Assembly (NCBI RefSeq): GCF_000317615.1
Contig: NC_019780.1
Span: 1,261,840 to 1,325,839 of the forward strand
Length of the DNA stretch: 64,000 bases
Origin: Dactylococcopsis salina PCC 8305
GTDB lineage: Bacteria; Cyanobacteriota; Cyanobacteriia; Cyanobacteriales; Rubidibacteraceae
Direction of reading: 5' to 3'
Shown here: positions 33,398-43,999 of the stretch, one piece after another
Numbering within the stretch: position 1 is the stretch's first letter
Layout of the letters: each line of letters starts with the position of its first letter
Notes under the pieces: generated by a model
The model's input: the letters and a program-made list of their open reading frames with translations, nothing else
The model's database searches: none
What the model was told of the DNA's origin: nothing
Position numbers and translations under genes: made by a program

Positions 33398-34834
33398 ATG
33401 ACCACAACCAAAACCTTAATCAATCAACCCTATAAATACGGCTTCGTCACCGACATTGAAACCGAAACCCTCCCTCGTGGTTTAAACGAAGACATTATCC
33501 GCGCCATCTCAGCGAAGAAAAATGAACCTGAGTTCATGTTGGACTTTCGCCTCAAAGCCTATCGTCAGTGGTTGAAAATGACAGAACCGAACTGGGCGCA
33601 CGTGGGTTATCGTCCCATTGATTTTAACGACATTATCTATTATTCCGCACCAAAAGAGAAGGAAGAGAAAAAACAAAGTTTGGATGAAGTTGATCCAGCA
33701 TTGTTAGAAACCTTTGAAAAATTAGGGATTCCTCTCTCGGAACAAAAACGCCTCGGTAACGTTGCGGTAGATGCAATTTTTGATAGTGTTTCTGTCGCCA
33801 CTACCTTTAAAGAGAAACTAGCAGAGGAAGGGGTGATCTTCTGTTCCATTTCTGAAGCCTTACAAGAGTATCCCGAACTGGTGAAGAAATATCTGGGAAG
33901 TGTTGTTCCCACTGGCGATAACTTCTTCGCCGCCCTCAATTCGGCGGTATTTAGTGATGGGTCATTTGTGTATGTTCCCAAAGGCGTCCAATGTCCGATG
34001 GAACTTTCTACTTATTTTCGGATTAATACCGACGAAGCGGGACAATTTGAACGAACTTTAATTATTGCAGAAGAAGGTGCATCCGTTAGCTATTTAGAAG
34101 GCTGTACCGCTCCCATGTATGATTCTAATCAGCTTCACGCTGCGATCGTGGAATTAGTCGCCTTAGACGACGCAGACATCAAGTATTCCACCGTCCAAAA
34201 TTGGTTTGCTGGGGATGAAAATGGCAAAGGGGGAATTTATAACTTTGTCACCAAACGGGGATTATGCAAAGGGAAAAACTCGAAAATTTCTTGGACACAA
34301 GTCGAAACAGGTTCGGCGGTGACATGGAAATATCCCAGTTGCGTTTTAGCTGGAGACAATTCGGTTGGGGAATTTTATTCCATTGCGTTAACCAACAATT
34401 ACCAACAAGCCGACACTGGCACAAAAATGATCCACATTGGGAAAAACACCAAAAGCACCATTATTTCTAAAGGAATTTCTGCGGGACATTCCCAAAACAG
34501 CTATCGCGGTTTAGTAAAAATGGGACCGAAAGCAGACGGCGCAAGAAATTACTCTCAATGTGATTCCATGTTAATTGGAGATCAAGCGGAAGCCAACACC
34601 TTTCCTTACATCCAAGTGGATAACAACCGCACCAAAGTTGAACACGAAGCCTCAACGGCAAAAATTGGCGAAGATCAACTTTTCTATTTTGCCCAAAGAG
34701 GAATTTCAGAAGAAGATGCGGTGTCAATGATTGTCAGTGGTTTCTGTAAAGAAGTATTTAATCAGCTACCGATGGAATTTGCCGCCGAAGCCGATAAATT
34801 ACTCGCGTTGAAGTTGGAAAACTCTGTCGGTTAG
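33398..34834 (+). CDS. sufB: Fe-S cluster assembly scaffold SufB
   Basis: SufB is the core of the SufBC2D scaffold on which 4Fe-4S clusters are built. The 478-residue sequence is full length, opening with the typical [20 protein letters not shown], with [33 protein letters not shown], and [19 protein letters not shown] containing the functional His region. It is the first gene of sufB-C-D-S. No inserted intein is present, although suf genes sometimes host them. A 174-bp spacer with heptamer repeats separates it from sufC. Confidence 0.98.
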   Translation: MTTTKTLINQPYKYGFVTDIETETLPRGLNEDIIRAISAKKNEPEFMLDFRLKAYRQWLKMTEPNWAHVGYRPIDFNDIIYYSAPKEKEEKKQSLDEVDPALLETFEKLGIPLSEQKRLGNVAVDAIFDSVSVATTFKEKLAEEGVIFCSISEALQEYPELVKKYLGSVVPTGDNFFAALNSAVFSDGSFVYVPKGVQCPMELSTYFRINTDEAGQFERTLIIAEEGASVSYLEGCTAPMYDSNQLHAAIVELVALDDADIKYSTVQNWFAGDENGKGGIYNFVTKRGLCKGKNSKISWTQVETGSAVTWKYPSCVLAGDNSVGEFYSIALTNNYQQADTGTKMIHIGKNTKSTIISKGISAGHSQNSYRGLVKMGPKADGARNYSQCDSMLIGDQAEANTFPYIQVDNNRTKVEHEASTAKIGEDQLFYFAQRGISEEDAVSMIVSGFCKEVFNQLPMEFAAEADKLLALKLENSVG

Positions 34835-35008
34835 TGGATAGTGGATAGTGGATAGTGATCAGTGACCAGTGACCAGTGATCAGTGACCAGTGACCAGTGA
34901 CCAGTGATCAGTGAATTAATAATCGATAAATCTTTCACTGTTACTAATTAAGCTGGTAACTGATTACGGTCTTAACAAATAACAAATAACAAATAACAAA
35001 CAACAAAT
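34833..35008. repeat. Heptanucleotide STRR block in the suf operon
   Basis: Immediately after the sufB stop codon come GGATAGT units, then GACCAGT/GATCAGT units, and just before the sufC start five AACAAAT-type 7-bp units. The last unit supplies the bases directly preceding the sufC ATG, so there is no Shine-Dalgarno sequence. Confidence 0.85.
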
Positions 35009-35800
35009 ATGATTAAAGAAAATAGTGAAGTTATTTTATCCATCAGAAATTTACACGCCAAGGTTGAAGATACCCCCATCTTGAAAGGAACAAATCTGGA
35101 AGTGAAAGCTGGAGAAATTCATGCGATTATGGGTCGTAATGGTTCAGGGAAAAGTACCCTTTCTAAGGTTTTAGCGGGTCATCCTGATTATGAAATTACC
35201 GCAGGAGAAATTATTTACAAAGGGGAAAATATTGCTGATCTTGAACCCAACGAAAGAGCTTTAAAAGGGATTTTTCTCGCGTTTCAGTATCCGTTAGAGA
35301 TTCCAGGGGTTAGTAATTTAGATTTTCTACGAGTTGCTTATAACTCCCACTGTAAAGCACAAGGAAAGGAAGAAATTGATGCTTTTGATTTTGAAGATTT
35401 AGTCGAAGAAAAGTTGGATATTGTGAAAATGAATCCCAGCTTTTTAGAACGGAGTCTCAATGAGGGCTTTTCTGGAGGCGAGAAAAAGCGTAATGAAATC
35501 TTACAAATGGCGCTGCTACAACCAAGTTTGGCAATTTTAGATGAAACGGATTCTGGGTTAGATATTGATGCTTTAAAAATTGTTGCGAATGGGGTAAATC
35601 AACTGGCGACTCCTGATAATGCAACGATTATGATTACTCATTATCAGCGTCTTTTGGGTTACGTTGAACCCGATTATATTCATGTGATGGGAGATGGACA
35701 AATTATTACCAGTGGTGGTAAAGAATTGGCGCATCAATTAGAAGAACATGGTTATGAATGGTTGTATGAACAATACACGCCACAGGAGGTAAACGCTTAA
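35009..35800 (+). CDS. sufC: Fe-S assembly ATPase SufC
   Basis: SufC is the ABC-type ATPase that drives conformational change in the SufBCD scaffold. The 263-residue protein has Walker [10 protein letters not shown], the Suf-type signature [19 protein letters not shown], Walker [17 protein letters not shown] and the H-loop ITHYQRLL. The start follows a run of AACAAAT heptamers, with no ribosome-binding site. The stop codon is 2 bp before the sufD start, so translation of these two is probably coupled. Confidence 0.98.
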   Translation: MIKENSEVILSIRNLHAKVEDTPILKGTNLEVKAGEIHAIMGRNGSGKSTLSKVLAGHPDYEITAGEIIYKGENIADLEPNERALKGIFLAFQYPLEIPGVSNLDFLRVAYNSHCKAQGKEEIDAFDFEDLVEEKLDIVKMNPSFLERSLNEGFSGGEKKRNEILQMALLQPSLAILDETDSGLDIDALKIVANGVNQLATPDNATIMITHYQRLLGYVEPDYIHVMGDGQIITSGGKELAHQLEEHGYEWLYEQYTPQEVNA

Positions 35801-35802
35801 GC

Positions 35803-37146
35803 ATGAGTATGTCAGTTTCTTCTCAAGATCAACGGGTGGATCAAGATCAGTTTCTTAATTATTTATTGAGTCAGCGTCTGGAAAGTCAGATTGCTGAGGA
35901 TGATTCGACTTTTAAAGTCTGGTTGCAAAAACGACAGCAAGAAGCGGCGAATTGGGTAGCAGAATCGAAGTTTCCTCATCGCAAGGAGGAAGAGTGGCGC
36001 TTTACAGATTTATCGCCCTTGTTAGACTATCAGTTTCAACGCCCAGCATCGATCGCGCCTAATCAAGAATCGATCGAGCCGTTTACCCTCCCCGAATGTT
36101 CCCAGACGCGCCTCGTCTTTGTCAATGGTCGTTACGCACCGCAGCTTTCCCAAGTGGATCAACTTCCAGCAGGGGTGACAATGACCAGTTTGGCAGAATT
36201 GGACGTGCATCAACAATCACAAGTGACAGACTATCTCACCCAACAGGAAGGGGGAGAGGAGTTATTTACAGCGCTCAATACTGCTGGTTTTGAAGATACC
36301 GCCATCGTCTGGGTGGCGGTGAATACAGAAGTAGAAACTCCTTTACATCTTTTATTCCTGTCTGTGGGAGAAGAAACGCCGCAATTCATCCAACCGCGTT
36401 TGTTAGTGGTAGCGGAAACCAGTGCTAAAGTCAGTTTTATCGAGCAATATGTGGGATTAACCACTGCCCCCTATTTCTGTAATCCCGTGACAGAAGTTTG
36501 GTTAGCACCCAACGCAGAAGTGAATCATGTTCGCTTACAGGAAGAGGCGTTGAATAGTTTCCATATTGGGAAAACCGCCGTGATGCAAGCACAAGATAGC
36601 CGTTACACTTGTTCTCCTGTCTCTATGGGCGGACGGTTATCTCGTCACGATTTTGATGTGATTAAAGACGGGACACAAACTGAGACTCGACTGCGAGGGT
36701 TAACATTAGGAAACGGGGAACAACTATTAGATACCCACAGCGCGATCGCGTTTCGTCATCCTCATAGCAGTGCCGAACAACTACATAAATGTATTTTAGA
36801 TAAGGCAGCGAGAGGCGTTTTCAACGGCAAAATGTTTGTTCCTCAAGCTGCCCAACAAACCGACGCTAGCCAATTAAACCGTAATCTTCTGCTTTCAGAA
36901 AAAGCCCATGTCGATACCAAACCAGAATTAAATATCACCGCCGATAATGTAAAATGCGCTCATGGTGCGACGGTTAGCCAACTCGAAGCAGATGAGTTAT
37001 TTTATCTTCGGAGTCGAGGGTTGGATAACAAAGCAGCGTCTAACTTGTTAATTAATGCGTTTGCTGCTGAAATTATTGACGAAATTCCAGTTCTCTCGGT
37101 GCGAGAAAAATTATTTAACAGTTTGCAAAACCGATTTATTGGCTAA
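35803..37146 (+). CDS. sufD: Fe-S cluster assembly protein SufD
   Basis: SufD pairs with SufB in the SufBC2D complex and helps iron acquisition. The 447-residue sequence shows FPHRKEEEWRFTDLSPLL near the N-terminus, HDFDVIKDGTQTETRLRGL, and the shared SufB/SufD core AHGATVSQLEADELFYLRSRG near the C-terminus. It begins 2 bp after sufC (the ATG at 35803, with another in-frame at 35809). GGAGGTAAACGCTTAAGC, overlapping the end of sufC, provides a strong ribosome-binding site. Confidence 0.96.
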   Translation: MSMSVSSQDQRVDQDQFLNYLLSQRLESQIAEDDSTFKVWLQKRQQEAANWVAESKFPHRKEEEWRFTDLSPLLDYQFQRPASIAPNQESIEPFTLPECSQTRLVFVNGRYAPQLSQVDQLPAGVTMTSLAELDVHQQSQVTDYLTQQEGGEELFTALNTAGFEDTAIVWVAVNTEVETPLHLLFLSVGEETPQFIQPRLLVVAETSAKVSFIEQYVGLTTAPYFCNPVTEVWLAPNAEVNHVRLQEEALNSFHIGKTAVMQAQDSRYTCSPVSMGGRLSRHDFDVIKDGTQTETRLRGLTLGNGEQLLDTHSAIAFRHPHSSAEQLHKCILDKAARGVFNGKMFVPQAAQQTDASQLNRNLLLSEKAHVDTKPELNITADNVKCAHGATVSQLEADELFYLRSRGLDNKAASNLLINAFAAEIIDEIPVLSVREKLFNSLQNRFIG

Positions 37147-37164
37147 TATGAAATAGAAAAAAGT

Positions 37165-37215
37165 TTGCTACACATTCCGCCCCCCAACCCCCCCCCAATT
37201 CTGGGGGGCTTACGG
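37165..37215. repeat. C-run/G-run palindrome between sufD and sufS
   Basis: CGCCCCCCAACCCCCCCCCA with TTCTGGGGGGCTTACGG forms an imperfect hairpin in the intergenic space; it may act as an attenuating stem between the two genes. Confidence 0.6.
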
Positions 37216-37297
37216 AAGGCTGTTTGTAGCAACCATTGAAGTCTAGCCTACAAAATTCCCAGTTACAAACAAGAGACAAGCTAAAACCGTAAGAAAT

Positions 37298-38560
37298 ATG
37301 ACGATCGCCACTACTCCCACTTTAGCAACCCAAGTTCGCGCTGATTTTCCCATCTTAAATCAAGACATTAATGGTCAGTCTTTGATTTATTTTGATAATG
37401 CTGCCACTTCTCAAAAGCCCTTATCTGTTATTAACGCCTTAGAGGATTATTATCAGCAAGTTAACTCAAATGTTCATCGCGGGGCGCACAGTTTAAGCAC
37501 AAAAGCCACAGAAAAATTTGAAGGGGCGCGAGATAAGGTAGCCCAATTTATTAATGCCACTTCTCGTAATGAAATTGTTTTTACTCGTAACGCGACAGAA
37601 GCGGTTAATTTAGTCGCCTATAGTTGGGCGATTAATCATCTTAAACCTGGGGATGAGATTTTAACCTCTGTCATGGAACATCATAGTAATCTTGTGCCTT
37701 GGCAGATGGTAGCTCAAAAAACAGGGGCAATTATTAAGCACGTGGGGTTAACAGCAGAACAAACTTTGGATTTAGAACAGTATAAAAGTTTGTTATCAGA
37801 AAAAACCAAATTAGTGGCTTTAGTTCATGTTTCTAATACGTTAGGCTGTATTAATCCAGTTGCAGAAATTACGAAACTGGCTCACGAAAAAGGGGCAAAA
37901 GTATTAATTGATGCTTGTCAAAGTGTGCCTCATTTACCTGTAGATGTGCAAGCGATTAATTGCGATTGGTTAGTGGCAAGTGGTCATAAAATGTGCGCTC
38001 CCACTGGTATTGGTTTCTTGTATGGAAAAGAAGATTTATTAGAAGCAATGCCACCTTTTTTAGGCGGTGGTGAAATGATTGGGGAAGTGTCTTTAGACAG
38101 TTTTACTTATGCGGAATTACCCCATAAATTTGAAGCGGGAACCCCTGCGATCGGAGAAGCCATTGCTTTAGGGGCTGCTGTGGATTATTTAAGCAATATT
38201 GGCATGGCAAAAATTCACGCCTACGAGGAAGAATTGACTGCTTATCTTTTCCAACAGTTAGAACCATTTGAAAACTTAAATCTTTACGGACCCAAACCGA
38301 CTTCAGACGGAAAAGGAAGAGCGGCTTTAGCGACGTTTAATGTGGAGAATTTACACGCGAATGATTTAGCACCGTTGTTAGATTACGAAGGGGTTGCGAT
38401 TCGATCGGGTCATCATTGTACGCAGCCGTTACATACGGTTTTAGGGGTAGCGGGAAGCGCGAGAGCCAGTCTTTATTTCTATAATACTCGTGAGGAGATC
38501 GATCGATTTGTTATTGCTTTGAAAAGCACGATCGAGTTTTTCCAAGAAATGTTGGAGTAG
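37298..38560 (+). CDS. sufS: Cysteine desulfurase SufS
   Basis: SufS is a PLP-dependent group II cysteine desulfurase that mobilises sulfur from cysteine for the SufBCD scaffold. The 420-residue protein has [32 protein letters not shown], the PLP-lysine motif [11 protein letters not shown] and the catalytic Cys in [11 protein letters not shown]. It closes the sufBCDS cluster. A 151-bp gap with a CCCCCCCAATTCTGGGGGG palindrome separates it from sufD. No SufE gene follows in this window. Confidence 0.97.
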   Translation: MTIATTPTLATQVRADFPILNQDINGQSLIYFDNAATSQKPLSVINALEDYYQQVNSNVHRGAHSLSTKATEKFEGARDKVAQFINATSRNEIVFTRNATEAVNLVAYSWAINHLKPGDEILTSVMEHHSNLVPWQMVAQKTGAIIKHVGLTAEQTLDLEQYKSLLSEKTKLVALVHVSNTLGCINPVAEITKLAHEKGAKVLIDACQSVPHLPVDVQAINCDWLVASGHKMCAPTGIGFLYGKEDLLEAMPPFLGGGEMIGEVSLDSFTYAELPHKFEAGTPAIGEAIALGAAVDYLSNIGMAKIHAYEEELTAYLFQQLEPFENLNLYGPKPTSDGKGRAALATFNVENLHANDLAPLLDYEGVAIRSGHHCTQPLHTVLGVAGSARASLYFYNTREEIDRFVIALKSTIEFFQEMLE

Positions 38561-38688
38561 AAACTGATCCTAGCACCTCTCTATATTATTATTGCGTGGT
38601 AAACCACCTTTCCCTGCTCCAAAACGCTATGTATTTTAAACAGGTTAAATTTTGTTATGATCAATAAGAAATAACAGAAAATACTACC

Positions 38689-39867
38689 ATGAAAAATAAA
38701 TTTATAGACTTATTTTCTGGAGCGGGGGGAATGTCCTGTGGATTAGAGATGGCAGGTTTTGAGTGTTTACTGGGAGTGGATTCTGATCCAATAGCAATTC
38801 AGACCTTTCAACTGAATCATAAAAATGCAGAGACAATTGTTGGAGACTTAAGAGAAATTTCTGTAGAGACAATCCAACAAGCAATAGGTAAGCAAAAAAT
38901 TGATTTAGTATGTGGTGGCCCACCATGTCAGGGCTTTTCTACAATTGGTCAGAATAATCATCAAGACCAACGAAACTTTTTATTTTGGGAGTTTTTGCGA
39001 ATAATTAAAAGCCTTAAACCTGATTATGTAATCATGGAAAATGTGACGGGACTTTTATCTCGGAAAAATGAAGTAACTCTCAACGTTATTCTGGAAAGTT
39101 TTACCCAAATTGGCTATAAAGTTGATATTAAAGTGTTATCTGCTCATCATTATGGCGTTCCAGAAAAAAGACGACGAACGATTTTGTTAGCAAACCGTTT
39201 TCAAGTTAAAAATCTATATCCTGAAATTTTATTTTCTAATGAGGAAGAAGCGAGAACAGTTGCTTGGGCTTTGGAAAATTTAATTACCGATCAAGGTGAC
39301 ATATTTAATCACGATATTGAGCAAGCTCAAATTACAAACTCCCTCGAAAAAAAACGTTTAAGTTATATCCCAGAAGGGGGGAGTGTTCGATATGAAAAGG
39401 ATCAGAAAAAATATTTACCTCCTGAATTGTGGTTTGATATAAATTGGGAGCAATTATTAGAAAGACGTTTCCGAGAGGCAAAACTCAGACGACTCGATCG
39501 AGCGACAAGTGCAGGAACAATTAACACCAGTCGCACCACTTACTATCATCCTACAGAAAACCGATATCTCACGGCAAGAGAAGTCGCCGCGATTCAATCT
39601 TTCCCTGCAAACTTTATTTTTTGTGGAACAGTAACACAACAGTGGCGACAAATTGGTAATGCTGTCCCACCTTTAATGGCGAAGGCAATTGGTCAAGGGA
39701 TTTTAAACTTAGATCAACAAAAAGAAAACATGGAAACCACGATTGAAATTCCTAAGATAGATGAGATTCGAGCCGAGGCTTTTACTTATCGGAAACCTAA
39801 AAATAAAAAGTCAGATTCTCTTCAATTAAAATTGTTAGCAAAAGGGTCAACAGTGGTTGACCCTTAA
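38689..39867 (+). CDS. DNA (cytosine-5-)-methyltransferase
   Basis: A 392-residue C5-cytosine DNA methyltransferase. Ordered motifs are I FIDLFSGAGGMSCGLEMAGF, IV GGPPCQGFST with catalytic Cys80, VI MENVTGLL, VIII near VPEKRRRTILL, and IX-X with AREVAAIQSFPANF and QIGNAVPPLMAKAI. The target-recognition domain between VIII and IX gives no readable specificity. No endonuclease gene is adjacent, so it is solitary; solitary cyanobacterial enzymes often methylate HIP1-related CGATCG or GATC sites, but that is not shown here. Base composition is more AT-rich than neighbours, which suggests acquisition. Confidence 0.93.
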   Translation: MKNKFIDLFSGAGGMSCGLEMAGFECLLGVDSDPIAIQTFQLNHKNAETIVGDLREISVETIQQAIGKQKIDLVCGGPPCQGFSTIGQNNHQDQRNFLFWEFLRIIKSLKPDYVIMENVTGLLSRKNEVTLNVILESFTQIGYKVDIKVLSAHHYGVPEKRRRTILLANRFQVKNLYPEILFSNEEEARTVAWALENLITDQGDIFNHDIEQAQITNSLEKKRLSYIPEGGSVRYEKDQKKYLPPELWFDINWEQLLERRFREAKLRRLDRATSAGTINTSRTTYYHPTENRYLTAREVAAIQSFPANFIFCGTVTQQWRQIGNAVPPLMAKAIGQGILNLDQQKENMETTIEIPKIDEIRAEAFTYRKPKNKKSDSLQLKLLAKGSTVVDP

Positions 39868-39872
39868 AAAAA

Positions 39873-40220
39873 TTACATTTCAGGAAGTTGTAACCCACTG
39901 GTGAGCGCTTCCATCTTTTCTCGCATAGTTGCGGTGGAATTTTCATAAGCATCTTTGACAGCTTCTGTCACCAACTGCGATAATTCCTCTGCTCCTTTTT
40001 CCGCCGCTTCAGGAGAAATCTCCACATTACGAGGTTCTTGATTACCACTCATAATTACTTTTACCAAGCCATCGCTGCTTTGTCCTTCAATATTCATTTC
40101 TTCCAACTCTTGTTGGAGTTCTTGCGCTCCTTGTTGTACTTGTTGCGCTTTGGCAAAGGCTTCTTTTAATTCTTTCATTTTGCCTAAACCGAAGCCAAAT
40201 CCTTGTTGTTTTTCATTCAT
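39873..40220 (-). CDS. YbaB/EbfC family nucleoid-associated protein
   Basis: A 115-residue member of the YbaB/EbfC family, small dimeric DNA-binding proteins that coat the nucleoid. It shows the N-terminal helix with [38 protein letters not shown] (the beta-sheet with the conserved GN), and [19 protein letters not shown]. It is 26 bp downstream of murB on the same strand, a common cyanobacterial order, so murC-murB-ybaB is probably one transcript. Its 3' end converges with the C5 methyltransferase gene with only 5 bp between stop codons. Confidence 0.92.
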   Translation of the reverse strand: MNEKQQGFGFGLGKMKELKEAFAKAQQVQQGAQELQQELEEMNIEGQSSDGLVKVIMSGNQEPRNVEISPEAAEKGAEELSQLVTEAVKDAYENSTATMREKMEALTSGLQLPEM

Positions 40221-40246
40221 AATTAATAAACCTTGCTTTTGATGAT

Positions 40247-41152
40247 TTAATTGGAAAACTCACCCAATAGTTTAACTTCCGGTCGCAAGAAAACTGACCA
40301 CTGTTGCTCAACTTTTTCCTGCACGTGCTGAATTACATTGTAAATGTCTTGAGCAGTGGCTTGTCCTTGATTCAGGATAAAATTGGCATGACGATGGGCA
40401 ACTTGTGCGCCTCCCACCTGATATCCCTTTAAACCCGTTTGTTCAATGAGCCAACCCGCCGCTTGCTCTTGGGGATTACGGAAAACGCTCCCACAACTGG
40501 GTTTATCATAAGGCTGACTATGGCGGCGTTGATTGAGATTAGCACGGGTTTTTGTGGTGATCTTCTCTGGAGAATAACTAGGTTGGAGTTGAAATGTCGC
40601 TTCCATTACCCAACGGGGATGATTTTGTAGGTTAGAGGTGCGATACCGAAATGCTAAGGCTTCAGGAGTTAAGGTTTCTAAGTTCCCGTTGTCAGTGGCG
40701 ACAACCACTTGGGTTAACGTCTCGCTCATACAAGCACCATGCGCCCCCGCATTCATTACCACTGAACCGCCCACTGTGCCTGGGATACCCACCGCCCACT
40801 CTAACCCACTCCAGCCTCGTTTAGCTGCTTTCCAAGCGACGGTTGCGAGGGGCATTCCCGCCGAAGCGGTGATGGTTGCAGCTTCTTCGTTAATATCCAA
40901 GTTGCGGAAATACCGAGCGCTAATCACGATTCCAGATAAGCCTCGATCGCTAATTAAGAGGTTAGAACCCGCGCCTAAAAAGGTAATCGGTAATTGTTCT
41001 TGTTGCGCCCATTGCAGCGTTTCTTGGAGTTGCTCACTGTTTTTGGGGGCGACATACCACTGAGCAGTTCCTCCCACTCGTAAAGAGGTAAAAGGGGCGA
41101 GAGAAACTTCAGATTGTAAGAGACAGTTGGTTTCGGGAAGGTAGAGAGTCAT
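40247..41152 (-). CDS. murB: UDP-N-acetylenolpyruvoylglucosamine reductase
   Basis: MurB is a flavoenzyme that reduces UDP-GlcNAc-enolpyruvate to UDP-MurNAc in peptidoglycan synthesis. The 301-residue type II enzyme shows [17 protein letters not shown], the FAD-binding [38 protein letters not shown], the catalytic Ser in [12 protein letters not shown] and [20 protein letters not shown]. Its start ATG overlaps the end of murC by 4 bp, so translation is coupled. Confidence 0.96.
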   Translation of the reverse strand: MTLYLPETNCLLQSEVSLAPFTSLRVGGTAQWYVAPKNSEQLQETLQWAQQEQLPITFLGAGSNLLISDRGLSGIVISARYFRNLDINEEAATITASAGMPLATVAWKAAKRGWSGLEWAVGIPGTVGGSVVMNAGAHGACMSETLTQVVVATDNGNLETLTPEALAFRYRTSNLQNHPRWVMEATFQLQPSYSPEKITTKTRANLNQRRHSQPYDKPSCGSVFRNPQEQAAGWLIEQTGLKGYQVGGAQVAHRHANFILNQGQATAQDIYNVIQHVQEKVEQQWSVFLRPEVKLLGEFSN

Positions 41153-42582
41153 GCTGCTTTTTGTTCCGTTAAACGTGCCATGGTTTCGGGAATAATTTGA
41201 TTGAGATTACCCGCACCTAAGAAAAGGGCGATATCCCCTGGTTGTAGCAGGGTTTCTAACTCTTGGGAGAGGGTAGAGAGGTTTTGGTGATAAATGACTT
41301 TTGGGTGATGTTCTGCCATGATTTTCGCTAATTTTGCCCCGTTGATCTCTGTGGGGGCTTCACCTGCGCTATAAATGTCTGTCAAGATGACTAAATCGGC
41401 AGCACTAAAGGCGGTGGCAAATTCCTGTAAAAAGGCTTCGGTGCGGCTATAACGGTGGGGTTGGAAGATGGCAACCAGACGTTTCGCTTCTTTGCTTTCA
41501 ATCTGTAATTTTGCTCCTGTGAGGGTGGCGATTAGTTCGCTGGGATGATGGGCGTAGTCATCTACAAACAAGATGCTATTTTCTTCGCCATACACTTCAA
41601 AGCGTCGTTTTGCTCCCGTAAAGCGCCCGATCGATTTCTTAATGGCTTCAAACTCAATTCCAATTTTTCTTGCGGTTGCTATCACTGCTAAGGCATTACT
41701 GAGGTTATGACTACCGAGTAATTTTAAGCTGATTTCACCGAGAAGCGTTCCCTGTTCCCAGACAGTGGCGGTTGTTCCTTTACCCTGATAATGGATATTG
41801 GTGACGGTGTAGTCTGCTCCTGTTTTAAGATCAAGACTATAGGTAATTTCTGGTTGGAGTGTGCTGCGTACCGTTTCACAATCAATACAACCGATTAAGG
41901 TTTTGGTGTTTTGGGCAAAGGTTTGAAAAATATCGACCACATCCGCTAAACTTTGATAGTGGTCAGGGTGATCGAGTTCAATGTTAGTTACGATCCCGAT
42001 CGAGGGCTGTAATTTGACCAAAGAGCCATCGGATTCATCAGCTTCAGCGACGAGATAACGTCCCTCACCCACCCGAGCATTTCCTCCCCAAGCCGCCACT
42101 TCTCCCCCGACAACAACAGTGGGATCGACTCCTGCTTCTAAGAGAACATAACCGAGTAAACTGCTAGTTGTGGTTTTACCATGAGTCCCAGCAACGGCGA
42201 TGCTTTCATATTCCGCAACGAGGGCGGCTAAAACGTCAGAGCGATGAAACATCGGACAACCGCGATCGATCGCTGCTTGATATTCACTGTTATCAGGATG
42301 AATTGCTGTTGAGCAAATCACTTGTGGGGTTTGATTACATTGAGTGATGGGAGAAATAGGGTTTTCTCGAAAATAATCCAAATTTTTTCCTTCTTGAGAG
42401 GAAAAGATATATGCTCCCAATTTTTCTAAACGTTCTGTAATCTGACTCGATCGTAAATCAGAGCCAGCCACTGGCACCTGGCGTTTTGCTAAAATGTATG
42501 CCAACGCTGACATTCCAATGCCACCAATGCCGATAAAATGAAACGGCTTACCATTTAAATCGATTGAATTGTTGCAACTCAT
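41149..42582 (-). CDS. murC: UDP-N-acetylmuramate--L-alanine ligase
   Basis: MurC adds L-alanine to UDP-MurNAc with ATP, the first peptide step of peptidoglycan synthesis. The 477-residue protein has FHFIGIGGIGMSALAYI (UDP-binding), the P-loop GTHGKTTTS (132-140), EADESDGSLVKL, DHPDHYQSL and the C-terminal FVDDYAHHPSELIATL. It leads the probable murC-murB-ybaB transcript and is divergent from gap2 across a 292-bp spacer without repeats. Confidence 0.97.
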   Translation of the reverse strand: MSCNNSIDLNGKPFHFIGIGGIGMSALAYILAKRQVPVAGSDLRSSQITERLEKLGAYIFSSQEGKNLDYFRENPISPITQCNQTPQVICSTAIHPDNSEYQAAIDRGCPMFHRSDVLAALVAEYESIAVAGTHGKTTTSSLLGYVLLEAGVDPTVVVGGEVAAWGGNARVGEGRYLVAEADESDGSLVKLQPSIGIVTNIELDHPDHYQSLADVVDIFQTFAQNTKTLIGCIDCETVRSTLQPEITYSLDLKTGADYTVTNIHYQGKGTTATVWEQGTLLGEISLKLLGSHNLSNALAVIATARKIGIEFEAIKKSIGRFTGAKRRFEVYGEENSILFVDDYAHHPSELIATLTGAKLQIESKEAKRLVAIFQPHRYSRTEAFLQEFATAFSAADLVILTDIYSAGEAPTEINGAKLAKIMAEHHPKVIYHQNLSTLSQELETLLQPGDIALFLGAGNLNQIIPETMARLTEQKAA

Positions 42583-42874
42583 TTAACTTCCTCACGACAC
42601 CACACCCAAAAGTATATTCCTTGTTTCCTCTCGATCGAGGCTCAGGAGATACAAAAACCGCGTCCCCCTTCAGGATTTTGACTCAGATATAAACAAAAAT
42701 TAAGTTAATTGTCAAGTTTAGAGGGAGTAATTTCGAGAATTTAACCACTAATTTCTCAAGAATGACAAAAAACCAACGATCGTTATCTTTCGCATAGTAC
42801 AGACTTTACGGTATGATCAGTGTCGTTAAGAATAAATTAATGTTATCGAGCTTCAGCAAGGGGGCAAATAGATA
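42583..42874. promoter_or_regulatory. Divergent murC/gap2 spacer
   Basis: 292 bp without a gene. It must contain the promoters of murC and gap2. A TATGAT hexamer at about 42811 is a candidate gap2 -10 element, and AAGGGGGC about 10 bases before the GTG start is the likely gap2 ribosome-binding site. Confidence 0.45.
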
Positions 42875-43891
42875 GTGATTAGAGTAGCCATTAATGGATT
42901 TGGACGCATTGGACGGAACTTTTTACGTTGCTGGTTAGAACGGGAAAATACCGGGTTAGAAGTCGTGGGTTTAAATGATACCTCTGACCCCAAAACCAAT
43001 GCTCATTTATTGAAATATGACTCCATGCTGGGAAATCTGAAAGCAGAGATTACCCATGATGAGGATACGATTACTGTTAACGGAAAAACAATTAAATGTT
43101 GCTCCGATCGCAATCCCTTAAACTTACCTTGGGATTCTTGGAATATTGACCTCGTGGTCGAATCCACTGGTGTTTTCACGTCGGAAGAAAAAGCCTCTCA
43201 ACACATCGCCGCTGGTGCAAAAAAAGTGTTGATCACAGCACCGGGTAAAGGAGGAAATGTTGGCACTTATGTTGTCGGTGTCAATCACGAAGAATATGAT
43301 CACGATAAACACAATGTGGTTAGTAATGCCAGTTGTACGACAAACTGTTTAGCGCCAGTGGTCAAAGTCCTCCATGAAAACTTCGGCGTTGTCAAGGGAA
43401 TGATGACCACCACCCACAGTTACACAGGTGATCAACGGATTCTTGATGCTAGTCACCGTGATCTGCGTCGGGCGCGGGCAGCAGCAGTGAATATTGTTCC
43501 CACTAGCACTGGCGCGGCGAAAGCAGTGGCGTTAGTGATTCCAGAATTAGAAGGGAAGTTAAGTGGAATTGCGATGCGTGTTCCCACTCCCAATGTTTCA
43601 GTTGTGGATTTTGTCGCCCAAGTGGAAAAACCAGCGATCGCGGAACAAGTCAATGAAGTGCTTCATCATGCGGCGGAAAATTCCATGAAAGGCATTATCC
43701 AATATACCGAGTTACCCCTAGTTTCTTCCGATTATAAGGGCAATGATTCCTCCTCGATCGTCGATGGTAGCCTGACCATGGTAATGAATGGCGACATGGT
43801 AAAAGTGATTGCCTGGTATGACAACGAGTGGGGTTACTCGCAACGAGTTGTTGATCTGGCGGAAGTGGTTGCTCAGAAATGGAAGTCCTAA
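42875..43891 (+). CDS. gap2: Glyceraldehyde-3-phosphate dehydrogenase, Gap2 type
   Basis: Gap2 is the NAD(P)H-dependent GAPDH that runs in the Calvin cycle of cyanobacteria. The 338-residue protein begins at GTG with [20 protein letters not shown], the NAD-binding fold, and has the catalytic Cys154 in [11 protein letters not shown] and [20 protein letters not shown]. The [19 protein letters not shown] segment is typical of Gap2 rather than the NAD-specific glycolytic Gap1. It is monocistronic, with a terminator right after. The GTG start is preferred because it gives the exact family N-terminus. Confidence 0.96.
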   Translation: MIRVAINGFGRIGRNFLRCWLERENTGLEVVGLNDTSDPKTNAHLLKYDSMLGNLKAEITHDEDTITVNGKTIKCCSDRNPLNLPWDSWNIDLVVESTGVFTSEEKASQHIAAGAKKVLITAPGKGGNVGTYVVGVNHEEYDHDKHNVVSNASCTTNCLAPVVKVLHENFGVVKGMMTTTHSYTGDQRILDASHRDLRRARAAAVNIVPTSTGAAKAVALVIPELEGKLSGIAMRVPTPNVSVVDFVAQVEKPAIAEQVNEVLHHAAENSMKGIIQYTELPLVSSDYKGNDSSSIVDGSLTMVMNGDMVKVIAWYDNEWGYSQRVVDLAEVVAQKWKS

Positions 43892-43930
43892 CTCAATAAC
43901 TGAGAGGACACTAGACAACGCAAAACAAAA

Positions 43931-43960
43931 GTCGTGGGGGCTTCCTCACGGCTTTTTTTT
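43931..43960 (+). terminator. Rho-independent terminator after gap2
   Basis: CGTGGGGG and CCTCACG pair around a short loop, followed by GGC and eight T residues, 40 bp after the gap2 stop codon. Confidence 0.85.
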
Positions 43961-43999
43961 GTATCCCATCTGGTGAAATTGAAGAAAATTGTTATTATA

